Shown here in pieces: positions 7,421 to 14,764 of a DNA stretch of 34,343 nucleotides. The notes beneath the pieces were generated by a model that saw only the letters and a program-made list of their open reading frames with translations, was not told the DNA's origin and made no database searches. The position numbers and the translations under genes are program-made. Within the stretch, counting starts at the first letter, position 1, and each line of letters opens with the position of its first letter. Origin of the DNA: Megasphaera hominis. GTDB taxonomy: Bacteria; Bacillota; Negativicutes; Veillonellales; Megasphaeraceae. The stretch is taken from the NCBI RefSeq assembly GCF_014269395.1, contig NZ_JACOGK010000031.1, positions 1 through 34,343 on the forward strand, read 5' to 3'.

Positions 7421-7600
7421 AAGAGGCGTGTGGAAAAGGTACCTTACATCGGCACTCCTGTAGTGTCAGCCTGCCCTTTTCCCGTATACAGGCACTTCCC
7501 CATATGGTAGTTCCCACTTTTCCACATGTAAATACCCCTCTTTCTTTCTCACCTTTGGCAACAGGCATTTCTCACTATCCCGGAGAAGTGCCTGTTTCCT
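7421..7600 (+). ncRNA. Candidate structured small RNA (6S RNA-like rod)
   Basis: No convincing gene lies on either strand here, yet the region has a promoter at its 5' edge and an intrinsic terminator at its 3' edge. The predicted transcript opens AAGAGG, pairing with CCTCTT at 7537-7542. A 12-bp helix follows between CGTGTGGAAAAG (7427-7438) and CTTTTCCACATG (about 7517-7528). TACC/GGTA pairs close a large inner region that ends in a smaller CCTG/CAGG stem. A long closing rod, wide internal bubble and terminal hairpin is the layout of 6S RNA, which sequesters RNA polymerase holoenzyme. The family call is only a possibility; no conserved sequence block was verified. The mature form could end near 7545 or at the terminator. 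Confidence 0.5.
7560..7600 (+). terminator. Intrinsic terminator of the structured RNA
   Basis: A 14-bp stem AACAGGCATTTCTC / GAGAAGTGCCTGTT (one wobble) is followed by TTTCCTGT. Its right arm AAGTGCCTGT is also perfectly complementary to ACAGGCACTT at 7488-7497, so alternative folding is possible. Confidence 0.75.
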
Positions 7601-7640
7601 GTATCTCGTATTCGCAGTAGCTGCGGTAATAGAAATAAAT

Positions 7641-7679
7641 AAAAAACACGGTATGCCCCGGGCACACCGTGTTTTTTTT
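7641..7679. terminator. Bidirectional intrinsic terminator
   Basis: AAAAAACACGGT-a-TGCC / GGCA-c-ACCGTGTTTTTTTT is U-tailed on both strands. It lies 63 bases beyond the stop codon of the minus-strand esterase and backs up the RNA terminator from the other side. Confidence 0.92.
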
Positions 7680-7741
7680 GAAACTAATATCGCTATTCAG
7701 CGTATGGGAAGCTGCAAACCTGATGACTGCCAGCGTGGCTA

Positions 7742-9654
7742 TTATACGGGCGCTGTCATCTGTACAGCCGACGCCGTCAGTCCCGCCAGGGCTTCTTTAG
7801 CCGGTGCATAGCCAGCAGCGGCTGCCTTCGTGAGCAGTTCCTTCGCTTTGGCTACATCCTGTGTTGTTCCTTTGCCATCTGCATAGAGCACAGCGGCAGC
7901 CGTCATGGCCGGCGCTGCGATGATGTCGCCGCGCTGGGCAGCCTGATTATAATACTGCAGAGCCTTTTTATAGCTCTGTCCTACACCCTGGCCCTGTTCG
8001 TACAGCTGGCCCAGGAGATAGGTACCTGTAATATCACCGGCCTTAGCTGCCTTTTTGTACCATTTTGCCGCTTCTTTGTAGCTCTGTGCAGTGCCACGGC
8101 CGTTGGCATAGGCGAGGCCAATCCAGCGGGCTGCCTTGAAGTGGCCCAATTTGTCGGCTTCGCGGAAGTAGGCGAGAGCCTTCGTATCAGCTGCAGGTGT
8201 GTTCAGCTTTTCGTAGCGCAAGCCTTGATCGAGGACGTAGCCGGCGATTTGCCGTTTTTCCTCAAGAGGCAGGCCATCCGTGTTAAAGGAAACGGGCGTA
8301 CCGTTCAGGGTCTGCAGATAAATCCAGTCGCGAATACCTTCGATATTGTAGGCAATGGTCCACGTGTACATGTGATTGCCATCCTTGAAGAACGTGTAAT
8401 TGATGTTGGCATCCTGTCGTTCTACATCCTGTACGAGATGGGAAAATTCCGATGCCGTCGCATGGCTGTTCCAAAGCGGTGCCGTAGCTACCTTAGCACC
8501 TAAGGCTTCCCATTTCTTAACGGCGTCGTTCATACCGGGATAGGCCTTCGTGTCACCTTCGCTGACAAGGATCCAAAGGTTTTTATCTTTGAGGACTTTC
8601 ATTTCGTCTGTATTCCATTGGCAGGCTACGAGGTACTGGGCAGCGAAGAGGTCCGGATATTTATCGCTAATGGCGATGTTGGCCATACCGCCTTGGGACT
8701 GGCCTGTACCGTAAATGCGGTTCTTGTCGACGCTGTACGTATCCGTCACGTGCTTGATCAAATTTGATACGAGCGTCAGGCCCGGCGTCCACACGTTATC
8801 GTCTGTCGTCATCATGCCGAGGGAATTGACGAGGCTTTGGGGATACTGGACAGCCAGGATGATGGACGGATGCTTTTTCTGTTCCTCCGGCTCAGCCCAA
8901 ACGGTAGCACCGTTCCCCTGGACGAGGGTGATCTTTGGGTTGTCGATATTCGTACTGGCATCGGGAATAAAAACCATGAGCGGGTACGACTTCTTTGGCG
9001 TATAGCCCTCAGGCAAATAGAGATAATAAGGGATAGTAGCGCCCGTTTCAGCATCTGTGTACGTATATTCTGTAAAGCCCTTAATATCCGGTTCTAATAA
9101 GGCTGTCGTTGTCAGGGCTTTGTCAGAGGGTGCAAAATAAGCTCCGTCCGCACGGGCAATGGGATTGACCTGTTGTACCGTGACGTTCAGGTCCGGCATA
9201 GTACGGTCGCTATGACTTGGCGCATCGCCTGCCTTGCCACCGTCTGCATGGGCATGGGCTGCCTGGCTTTGTGCGCTAAAGGGCTGATCCGATTGCGGAT
9301 TTGTATTGACCAAATCGAGGATTACATAGGGCCCGGCTTTTTTTCCTCGCCCGGATAAGCCGTATCGGACGCATAGGCCTTACTGATAGTCTTGCCAGTG
9401 ACGACAAAATCTGCCGGCGATAGAGAAGAAGAAAGAACGGGCGCTGTATAATGGAGCACTACGGCGGCAACGTTTTCGCCAAAACCGTAATTATGGGCTA
9501 CAGACGTAACGGATGTGATAGTTCCCTGTGTCTGTTCCTGTACCTGTTGTAGCGGCGCAGGTCCAGCCAGTGTCGCAGCCGGCGTAGCGGCACAAGCCGT
9601 GGCCGTAGCCAGGCAAAAGGCGCAAAGAAGAGCTGCTGTGTGACGATATTGCAT
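7742..9654 (-). CDS. Secreted alpha/beta-hydrolase esterase with Sel1 repeats, interrupted by a -1 frameshift
   Basis: Two reading frames make one protein. The first (9654 to 9322) has a signal peptide (MQYRHTAALLCAFCLATATA) and the start of an esterase Ig-like domain, ending at EEKKPGPM-stop. The second (9340s to 7742) continues AGPYVILDLVNTNPQ, completing that domain. It is followed by a PHB-depolymerase-like hydrolase (PYYLYLPEGY, nucleophile motif GTGQSQGG, NHMYTW with the likely catalytic His) and three to four C-terminal Sel1 repeats (KAARWIGLAYANGRG-type). The second frame has no ribosome site and only a TTG start. The switch occurs at seven A residues forming A AAA AAG in the correct phase. 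GAGGAG precedes the ATG. It may be a programmed shift, phase variation, a broken gene or a sequence error. Confidence 0.8.
9337..9343 (-). other. Slippery heptamer A AAA AAG
   Basis: On the minus strand, zero-frame codons are GAG GAA AAA AAG CCG. The heptamer A AAA AAG is in the phase needed for tandem -1 slippage, as in dnaX, and the -1 frame reads straight into the hydrolase. A purine-rich GGGCGAGG lies directly upstream and a GGGCCC palindrome just downstream; no strong stimulatory hairpin is evident. Confidence 0.6.
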
Positions 9655-9840
9655 GAATAAGACTCCTCTCAAGCAAAATGCTATATATTATAATGTATTA
9701 TATTATGCTTTTAGTATAAAAGAAAAAAGAAAAGCACACAAGGAAAATAGCAAAACTGTGCTCAAACTGTGAAAAATACCTGTCCAGACGGCCCTGTGTA
9801 GACGCCAGGCCCCATAAAATACAGCTTTTCTCGCTCTATC

Positions 9841-9870
9841 TTGCCAAGCACTTTTTATCTGCTGTATAAT
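9841..9870 (+). promoter_or_regulatory. Promoter of the mltG operon
   Basis: TTGCCA, 18-bp spacer, TATAAT. The -10 ends only 6 bases before the mltG ATG, so transcription would start at or next to the start codon. Confidence 0.7.
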
Positions 9871-9876
9871 ATACGG

Positions 9877-10980
9877 ATGGAAAAAAATAAACTCACCCAA
9901 GAAATCAAAGAAATAGAAGAAAAGGTCGAAGAGACGACAGTCAGCGAAGCCCACAGCCTCGGCAAGCGTGTCCAAGCTATGGGGCGTAAAAAATTACTGG
10001 CCCGTGGTGCAGCCTGTCTCGCCGTCCTGGCTGTTGCCGGTTCTCTCGCCGGGTACTACGTGCCTAATTACTTCCTGCCCGATACGAGTGCGTACGTCCA
10101 CGTCCGCGACAACATGACGGCGTCGGATATTGCCGACCAGCTTACCGACGATGGCCTCATTACGCATCCCCTGTGGTTCCGCCTGGTCACGACCCTGAGC
10201 GGCCAGGCCAGCGAGCTGAAGCAAGGCGAGTACACCATTGATTCGCGCATGAGCCTCCACGAAATCCTGGCCAAGCTCACGAGCGGTGAATCAGAAGCGG
10301 CGCGCCTCGTCGTGCCCGAAGGCTACACGGTCCGCCAGACGGCCCAGGCCTTAGCCAAGCTGGGCATCGTTTCGGAAGAGGATTTCCTGAAAGCTGCCAA
10401 CGACCAAAGCCTCTTGTATCCGTATATGAAGGGCAACCGCAAGGTGACCTTCGTCACAGAGGGTTTTCTCTTCCCGGATACGTATACTATTGCCAACGAC
10501 GCGACGGCTGAAGACATCGTCAAGGAAATGCTGAAAAATTTCGACAAGCATTTGACGCCGGCCATGCGCCAGGAAATCGGCAAGACCAATATGTCTATTT
10601 ACCAGTTCGTCACCTTGGCGTCGCTCATCGAAAAAGAAGCGAAGTATCCCGAAGACCGGCCGCTCATTGCCTCCGTCTTCCTGAACCGTCTGGCCCAGCA
10701 CATGAAGCTTCAATCCGACGCCAGTATTTCCTATGCCATGGGGACTCACAAAGCGTCGTACAGCATCGATGAAACGGAATACGATTCACCCTACAATACG
10801 TATCGCTACGAAGGCCTGCCACCGGGACCTATTGGTAATCCCGGCATGGACTGCATGAAAGCCATTTTAGAAGCGCCACAGACGAAATATCTCTATTTCG
10901 TCGCCGACAAAGACGGCCACAATCACTACGCGGCAACGTACGAAGAGCATATGCAGAATGTAAAGGAATATATGCCATGA
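9877..10980 (+). CDS. mltG: Endolytic murein transglycosylase MltG
   Basis: This 367-residue membrane-anchored lytic transglycosylase cleaves nascent peptidoglycan strands and limits glycan length. A basic cytosolic segment with coiled-coil character (KEIEEKVEE) is followed by one membrane helix (LLARGAACLAVLAVAGSLAG), a LysM-like region and the YceG catalytic domain. The catalytic Glu252 sits in ASLIEKEAK, with later marks SDASISYAMG, SPYNTYRYEGLPPGPIGNPG and YLYFVA. ATG 9877 is chosen; the TTG at 9841 is itself the -35 box. There is no ribosome site, consistent with a leaderless mRNA. Its stop overlaps the trmR start (ATGA), giving translational coupling. The order mltG-trmR-trhP matches Bacillus subtilis yrrL-yrrM-yrrN/O. 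Confidence 0.95.
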   Translation: MEKNKLTQEIKEIEEKVEETTVSEAHSLGKRVQAMGRKKLLARGAACLAVLAVAGSLAGYYVPNYFLPDTSAYVHVRDNMTASDIADQLTDDGLITHPLWFRLVTTLSGQASELKQGEYTIDSRMSLHEILAKLTSGESEAARLVVPEGYTVRQTAQALAKLGIVSEEDFLKAANDQSLLYPYMKGNRKVTFVTEGFLFPDTYTIANDATAEDIVKEMLKNFDKHLTPAMRQEIGKTNMSIYQFVTLASLIEKEAKYPEDRPLIASVFLNRLAQHMKLQSDASISYAMGTHKASYSIDETEYDSPYNTYRYEGLPPGPIGNPGMDCMKAILEAPQTKYLYFVADKDGHNHYAATYEEHMQNVKEYMP

Positions 10981-11570
10981 TGACAGACCTGTTAGCAGAA
11001 ATTAAAGAACAGGCCGAAGCAGAGAACCTGCCCATCCTGCGCGATAGCGAAGTACCCGTCCTGACAGGCATCCTGAGCCACGCCCGGCCGCAGCGGCTCT
11101 TGGAAATCGGCACCTGCGTAGGCTACTCGGCGCTCACTATGGCGCCCTTTTTGGCACCTGGCGGCACACTGACGACGATCGAAGTCGACTGCGAGCGCAG
11201 CCGCCGGGCCGCTGCCTACTTTGCACGCTCACCCTATGCGGCGCAGATTACGTCCCTTACGGGCGATGCCAATGAATGGCTCGAAACGCTTGCCGGCCCG
11301 TGGGATTTCGTCTTTATGGATGGGCCTAAAGGGCAGTACGGCCGGCAGCTCAGCCTCTTAGAGCCTAAGCTGGCTCCGGGCGCCCTGATCGTGGCGGACA
11401 ACCTGCGTTACCACGACATGCTGTACATTGAAGGCACACTGCCACACAAACACCGCACAGCCATTACGCGGCTGCGCGAGTTTTTGGCGCGCCTCGATGA
11501 TCCGGCCCATTACGATACGGTGTTTTTTGAAAATGGGGACGGTCTCACCGTTTCCCGTTGGAAAGGATAA
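10977..11570 (+). CDS. trmR: tRNA 5-hydroxyuridine methyltransferase TrmR (O-methyltransferase)
   Basis: This 197-residue class I SAM O-methyltransferase has motif I LLEIGTCVGYSALTMAPFL (residues 41-59), the acidic end of strand 2 (TTIEVDCER) and FVFMDGPKGQY with the metal-binding Asp. GALIVADNLRYHD follows, as in COMT-like divalent-metal enzymes. Bacillus subtilis YrrM/TrmR methylates 5-hydroxyuridine-34 to 5-methoxyuridine in tRNA. The assignment is strengthened by the neighbour trhP, which makes the hydroxyuridine substrate, and by the conserved mltG-trmR-trhP order. The start overlaps the mltG stop by four bases. Without this context it would be called only a generic O-methyltransferase. 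Confidence 0.87.
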   Translation: MMTDLLAEIKEQAEAENLPILRDSEVPVLTGILSHARPQRLLEIGTCVGYSALTMAPFLAPGGTLTTIEVDCERSRRAAAYFARSPYAAQITSLTGDANEWLETLAGPWDFVFMDGPKGQYGRQLSLLEPKLAPGALIVADNLRYHDMLYIEGTLPHKHRTAITRLREFLARLDDPAHYDTVFFENGDGLTVSRWKG

Positions 11571-11576
11571 GAATAG

Positions 11577-12809
11577 ATGCAAAAAATGGAACTCCTGGCT
11601 CCGGCCGGGAATATGAATAAACTGAAAATCGCCTTCCTCTACGGCGCCGATGCCGTGTACCTGGGCGGCAAGTCCTTTGGCCTGCGCGCCTTTAGCGACA
11701 ACTTCTCGCCGGAAGAAATGCGCGAAGCCGTTACGTATGCCCACAGTATTGGCAAGAAGATTCACGTAACGGTCAACATTTTCCCTCATAACGACGACCT
11801 TACAGGTTTGCCGGAATACTTGCGCTTCCTGCGCGACATTCACGTCGATGCCTTGCTCATCGCTGACCCGGGCATCTTCAATATGGCCCGCGAGCTCATA
11901 CCGGAAGTGCCTATTCACATCTCCACCCAGGCCAATACGACGAACTGGTCTACTGTCGATTTCTGGCACAAATTGGGAGCCAGCCGCGTCGTCATGGCCC
12001 GCGAAGTAAGCCTCAAGGACGTTGCCGAAATCCATCGCCGCGTGCCGGACATCGAACTCGAAGGCTTCGTCCACGGCGCTATGTGCATTTCCTATTCCGG
12101 CCGCTGTCTCCTCAGTAACTACTTCACCCACGACCGCGATTCGAACCGCGGCCAGTGCGTCCAGTGCTGCCGCTTCAAATACAATATCGTCGAAGAAAAA
12201 CGGCCGGGCCAGTATTTCCCTGTCGTCGAAGATGAACGGGGAACCTATATTTTTAACTCCAAGGACCTCTGTCTCCTGCCGTATTTGCCCGACCTCTACC
12301 AGGCCGGTCTTTCGAGCCTCAAGATCGAAGGCCGCATGAAGAGCATCCATTACGTCGCCACTGTCGTCAAGGTCTACCGCGAAGCCATGGATGCCTACGA
12401 ACGGGATCCGCAGCATTTTCAGGTACTGCCGCGCTGGCTCACAGAACTGGAAAAGATTTCCCACCGCCCCTATACGAAAGGGTTTTCCGTTTCCCGGCCG
12501 ACAGATGCGGACCAGGTCTACAGCCACTCGAGCAACACACAGACCCACGATTTCATCGGCTTCGTCCGTTCCTATGATGCAGAAAAGAAAATTGCCTGGG
12601 TAGAACAGCGCAACCACTTCCGCGTCGGCCAGACCGTCGAATTCCTGCAGCCCCATGGCCCGGTAGTAACGCAGACCCTGACGTCGCTCACAGACGAAGA
12701 GGGCAAGCCCATCGAAGCAGCCAATCATGCGCAAATGCTCGTCGGCATTGCCGTCGATACACCTTTAGAAGCGTACAGCCTCATGCGCCGTGAGGTCAGC
12801 CATGCTTGA
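11577..12809 (+). CDS. trhP: Peptidase U32 family tRNA hydroxylation protein TrhP
   Basis: This 410-residue protein has the U32 fold: opening ELLAPAGNMNKLKIAFLYGADAVYLGG, then STQANTTNW and the family signature E-x-F-V-H-G-A-M-C-x-S-Y-S-G-x-C (Cys170, Cys177). Cys194 and Cys197/198 in GQCVQCCR complete a probable Fe-S site. TrhP/YegQ makes 5-hydroxyuridine at tRNA position 34, prephenate-dependent in Escherichia coli. 'Collagenase-like protease' is an older label without support here. Bacillus has two adjacent U32 paralogues, but this window has only one. The stop overlaps the next gene's ATG by eight bases. Confidence 0.93.
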   Translation: MQKMELLAPAGNMNKLKIAFLYGADAVYLGGKSFGLRAFSDNFSPEEMREAVTYAHSIGKKIHVTVNIFPHNDDLTGLPEYLRFLRDIHVDALLIADPGIFNMARELIPEVPIHISTQANTTNWSTVDFWHKLGASRVVMAREVSLKDVAEIHRRVPDIELEGFVHGAMCISYSGRCLLSNYFTHDRDSNRGQCVQCCRFKYNIVEEKRPGQYFPVVEDERGTYIFNSKDLCLLPYLPDLYQAGLSSLKIEGRMKSIHYVATVVKVYREAMDAYERDPQHFQVLPRWLTELEKISHRPYTKGFSVSRPTDADQVYSHSSNTQTHDFIGFVRSYDAEKKIAWVEQRNHFRVGQTVEFLQPHGPVVTQTLTSLTDEEGKPIEAANHAQMLVGIAVDTPLEAYSLMRREVSHA

Positions 12810-13050
12810 TCGCGACTGGGTCTACTTCCGCATCAATCCCCACGACATGACGTACGTCACGCGGATCCTGGAAGGCTTTGAGTACGTCGGCGTCGTCACA
12901 GCCTTAGACGGCAAAAAAGGCATCGGCTTCGTCCGCACGACACCGGACACGGCACCTATGGCCGTAGACATTTTAGGCCACTTGCCCTTTTCTGTAGACA
13001 TTCTGTCGTTCGATGAAGCCATGGCAGGCAGCAACGGCGACGGCCAGTAA
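12802..13050 (+). CDS. DUF4911 domain protein
   Basis: This 82-residue protein starts at ATG 12802, inside the last codons of trhP, with GAGG 7 bases upstream; an in-frame GTG at 12790 is less likely. The pattern 'I.P.D..YV..ILEG.E..G.VT..D...G...', seen here as INPHDMTYVTRILEGFEYVGVVTALD, matches the small DUF4911 family found in Negativicutes and clostridia next to U32 genes. No catalytic residues stand out. The overlap indicates coupled translation with trhP, so a part in the same tRNA modification or a regulatory role is possible, but this is unproven. Confidence 0.8.
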   Translation: MLDRDWVYFRINPHDMTYVTRILEGFEYVGVVTALDGKKGIGFVRTTPDTAPMAVDILGHLPFSVDILSFDEAMAGSNGDGQ

Positions 13051-13076
13051 TACAGAGGAAACTACAAACTATAGCA

Positions 13077-13122
13077 GCACAGCTTCTTGTCTCCTTAGGG
13101 AGATATGGAGCTGTGCTTTTTT
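13077..13122 (+). terminator. Intrinsic terminator of the mltG operon
   Basis: Stem GCACAGCT / AGCTGTGC with an inner TCTCC/GGGAGA pairing, followed by TTTTTTCTTTTTTT. Confidence 0.92.
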
Positions 13123-13229
13123 CTTTTTTTGAACCATCTTCGTCCTTATTGTACATATGGCCCGTTTACAACAAGGACGTGCAGGTGAAAATATGTCAAA
13201 GGGCATCAATACAACAAAAAAGTATCATA

Positions 13230-13245
13230 ACTTATAGTCATAAGT
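13230..13245. repeat. Inverted repeat ACTTAT-4-ATAAGT
   Basis: ACTTAT-AGTC-ATAAGT in the AT-rich region upstream of the glycogen promoter. It shares its half-site with the perfect palindrome at 13307-13322, 77 bp away centre to centre, so both may bind one regulator. Confidence 0.5.
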
Positions 13246-13306
13246 AAAAATATTTCTTTTTATAAGAAAAAAGAGAAGAGGTACTGGAATGATAACTGTT
13301 TAACGT

Positions 13307-13322
13307 TTTACTTATAAGTAAA
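13307..13322. repeat. Perfect 16-bp palindrome TTTACTTATAAGTAAA
   Basis: A perfect dyad, about 100 bp upstream of the -35 region of the glg promoter. It is likely an operator for a dimeric regulator, whose identity is unknown. Confidence 0.55.
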
Positions 13323-13420
13323 GGTTTTGTCAACTACTATATATGGGATGTAAAGACAAATCATTAGGTATATTTTGTATTGCATAATGTATGATTTCAG
13401 TAAAACATTCTCTTTTGCTA

Positions 13421-13449
13421 TTAAAAAACGTAAATAAGTAGTGTATAAT
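13421..13449 (+). promoter_or_regulatory. Promoter of the glycogen operon
   Basis: TTAAAA, a 17-bp spacer and TATAAT; the -35 is weak. Predicted start near 13456. AT-rich DNA with two dyads (13230-13245 and 13307-13322) lies upstream, and nothing else was recognised in 13131-13420. Confidence 0.6.
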
Positions 13450-13455
13450 ATTTAC

Positions 13456-13595
13456 ATAAACGGATTGTAACTCCAATCTGCCGTAAGTTTAGTACAAGAA
13501 ATGAGAGAGAGAAAAGCACACGGCCTTTGCAGTGTCCGGTATGTACCAGAGAACGGCAAAGAAATACGGGACTTTTCACAAGAGGAGGAAATGGT
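13456..13595 (+). promoter_or_regulatory. Long 5' leader of glgC with two hairpins
   Basis: About 140 nt separate the predicted transcription start from the glgC ATG. CGGATTG / CAATCTG (13461-13480, one wobble) forms a hairpin at the very 5' end. CTTTGC (13525-13530) pairs with GCAAAG (13556-13561) around a partly self-complementary loop. No known riboswitch class was recognised. AGGAGG at 13584-13589 is the glgC ribosome site and is not inside either stem. Confidence 0.4.
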
Positions 13596-14762
13596 ATGAG
13601 AAAATCGAATTGTCTGGCCATGATCCTGGCAGGCGGGAAAGGCAGCCGTCTCGGGGTCCTGACGAAAGACCAGGCCAAACCGGGCCTGCTTTTTGGCGGC
13701 AAGTACAGAATCATTGACTTTACCCTCAGCAACTGCCGGCATTCCGGTATCGGTACAGTGGGCATCCTGACGCAGTATCAGCCGCTCGAACTGAACTGGT
13801 ACGTCGGTAACGGCAGCTCCTGGGACCTCGACTCCGATACGGGTGGCACCTTCGTGCTGCCGCCGTATACGAACGACGCCGGTTCCAACTGGTACCGCGG
13901 CACAGCCGATGCCATCTATCAGAATTTGAATTTCGTCGACATGATCGGTGACGACTACGTCCTGATCCTGTCAGGGGACCATATTTATTCCATGAACTAT
14001 GCGAAGATGCTGGCCTTCCACAAAAAGCATGAAGCTGCCGTCACCATCGGCACGATCCGCGTGCCCTGGGACGAAGCGAGCCGTTTCGGCATCATGGTCG
14101 CCGACGACAACATGCGCATTACGAAATTCCAGGAAAAACCAAAACAACCGGAAAGCAACCTCGCTTCCATGGGTATTTATATTTTCAACCGTACGATTCT
14201 CGAAGACTATCTGAAGGCCGATGCAGCCGATGAAAATTCGGAACACGACTTTGGCAAAAACGTCATTCCAGCCATGCTCCGTGATCAGATTGCCCTCTAT
14301 GCCTATCCCTTTGAAGGCTACTGGAAAGACGTAGGCACCATCGACAGCCTCTGGCAGGCCAACATGGACCTCTTAGCCGACGACCCGCCCCTCGATCTGA
14401 GCGATACAGAATGGCGCGTCTATTCGGCCAACCAGTCCATGCCGCCGCACTACATCGGTCCTAAGGGCAGCGTAACGAGCTCCCTCATTGCCGAAGGGGC
14501 AGCCATCCTCGGCCAGGTTTCAAACTCCGTCATTTTCTACGGCGTTACCGTTGAAGAAGGCGCCAAGGTCGTCGACTCGGTGGTCATGCCGGGCACGGTC
14601 ATCGAAAAGAACGCCGTCGTCGACAAAGCCATTATCGGTGAAGACTGCACGGTCCACAGCAATGCTGTCGTGCACCACAAGGATGGCACTGTAGCCGTCT
14701 TTGGCCGCCATACTGAAGTGGCGCCACAAAAGAACGTCAAAGCAGCCAAAGGAGATGAGTAA
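13596..14762 (+). CDS. glgC: Glucose-1-phosphate adenylyltransferase catalytic subunit GlgC
   Basis: This 388-residue enzyme makes ADP-glucose from glucose 1-phosphate and ATP, the committed step of bacterial glycogen synthesis. The nucleotidyltransferase signature GGKGSRL is at residues 13-19, followed by [24 protein letters not shown]. Other marks are [12 protein letters not shown], the metal-binding [11 protein letters not shown], the EKP block ([11 protein letters not shown]) and [16 protein letters not shown] left-handed beta-helix C-terminus carries hexapeptide-like repeats ([18 protein letters not shown]). Length and sequence resemble Bacillus GlgC. ATG 13596 has AGGAGG 7 bases upstream. 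It is the first gene of the glg operon, with only 2 bases between its stop and glgD. Confidence 0.96.
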   Translation: MRKSNCLAMILAGGKGSRLGVLTKDQAKPGLLFGGKYRIIDFTLSNCRHSGIGTVGILTQYQPLELNWYVGNGSSWDLDSDTGGTFVLPPYTNDAGSNWYRGTADAIYQNLNFVDMIGDDYVLILSGDHIYSMNYAKMLAFHKKHEAAVTIGTIRVPWDEASRFGIMVADDNMRITKFQEKPKQPESNLASMGIYIFNRTILEDYLKADAADENSEHDFGKNVIPAMLRDQIALYAYPFEGYWKDVGTIDSLWQANMDLLADDPPLDLSDTEWRVYSANQSMPPHYIGPKGSVTSSLIAEGAAILGQVSNSVIFYGVTVEEGAKVVDSVVMPGTVIEKNAVVDKAIIGEDCTVHSNAVVHHKDGTVAVFGRHTEVAPQKNVKAAKGDE

Positions 14763-14764
14763 TC

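Noticed and set aside
7742..9313. The hydrolase half as a separate gene starting with TTG at 9313
   Set aside because: No ribosome site, and the preceding codons in the same frame continue the Ig-like domain of the upstream half; a single frameshifted gene explains it better.
13527..13595. N-terminal extension of GlgC from a TTG ([11 protein letters not shown]...)
   Set aside because: The extension has no counterpart in GlgC proteins, and a strong AGGAGG sits just before the ATG at 13596.
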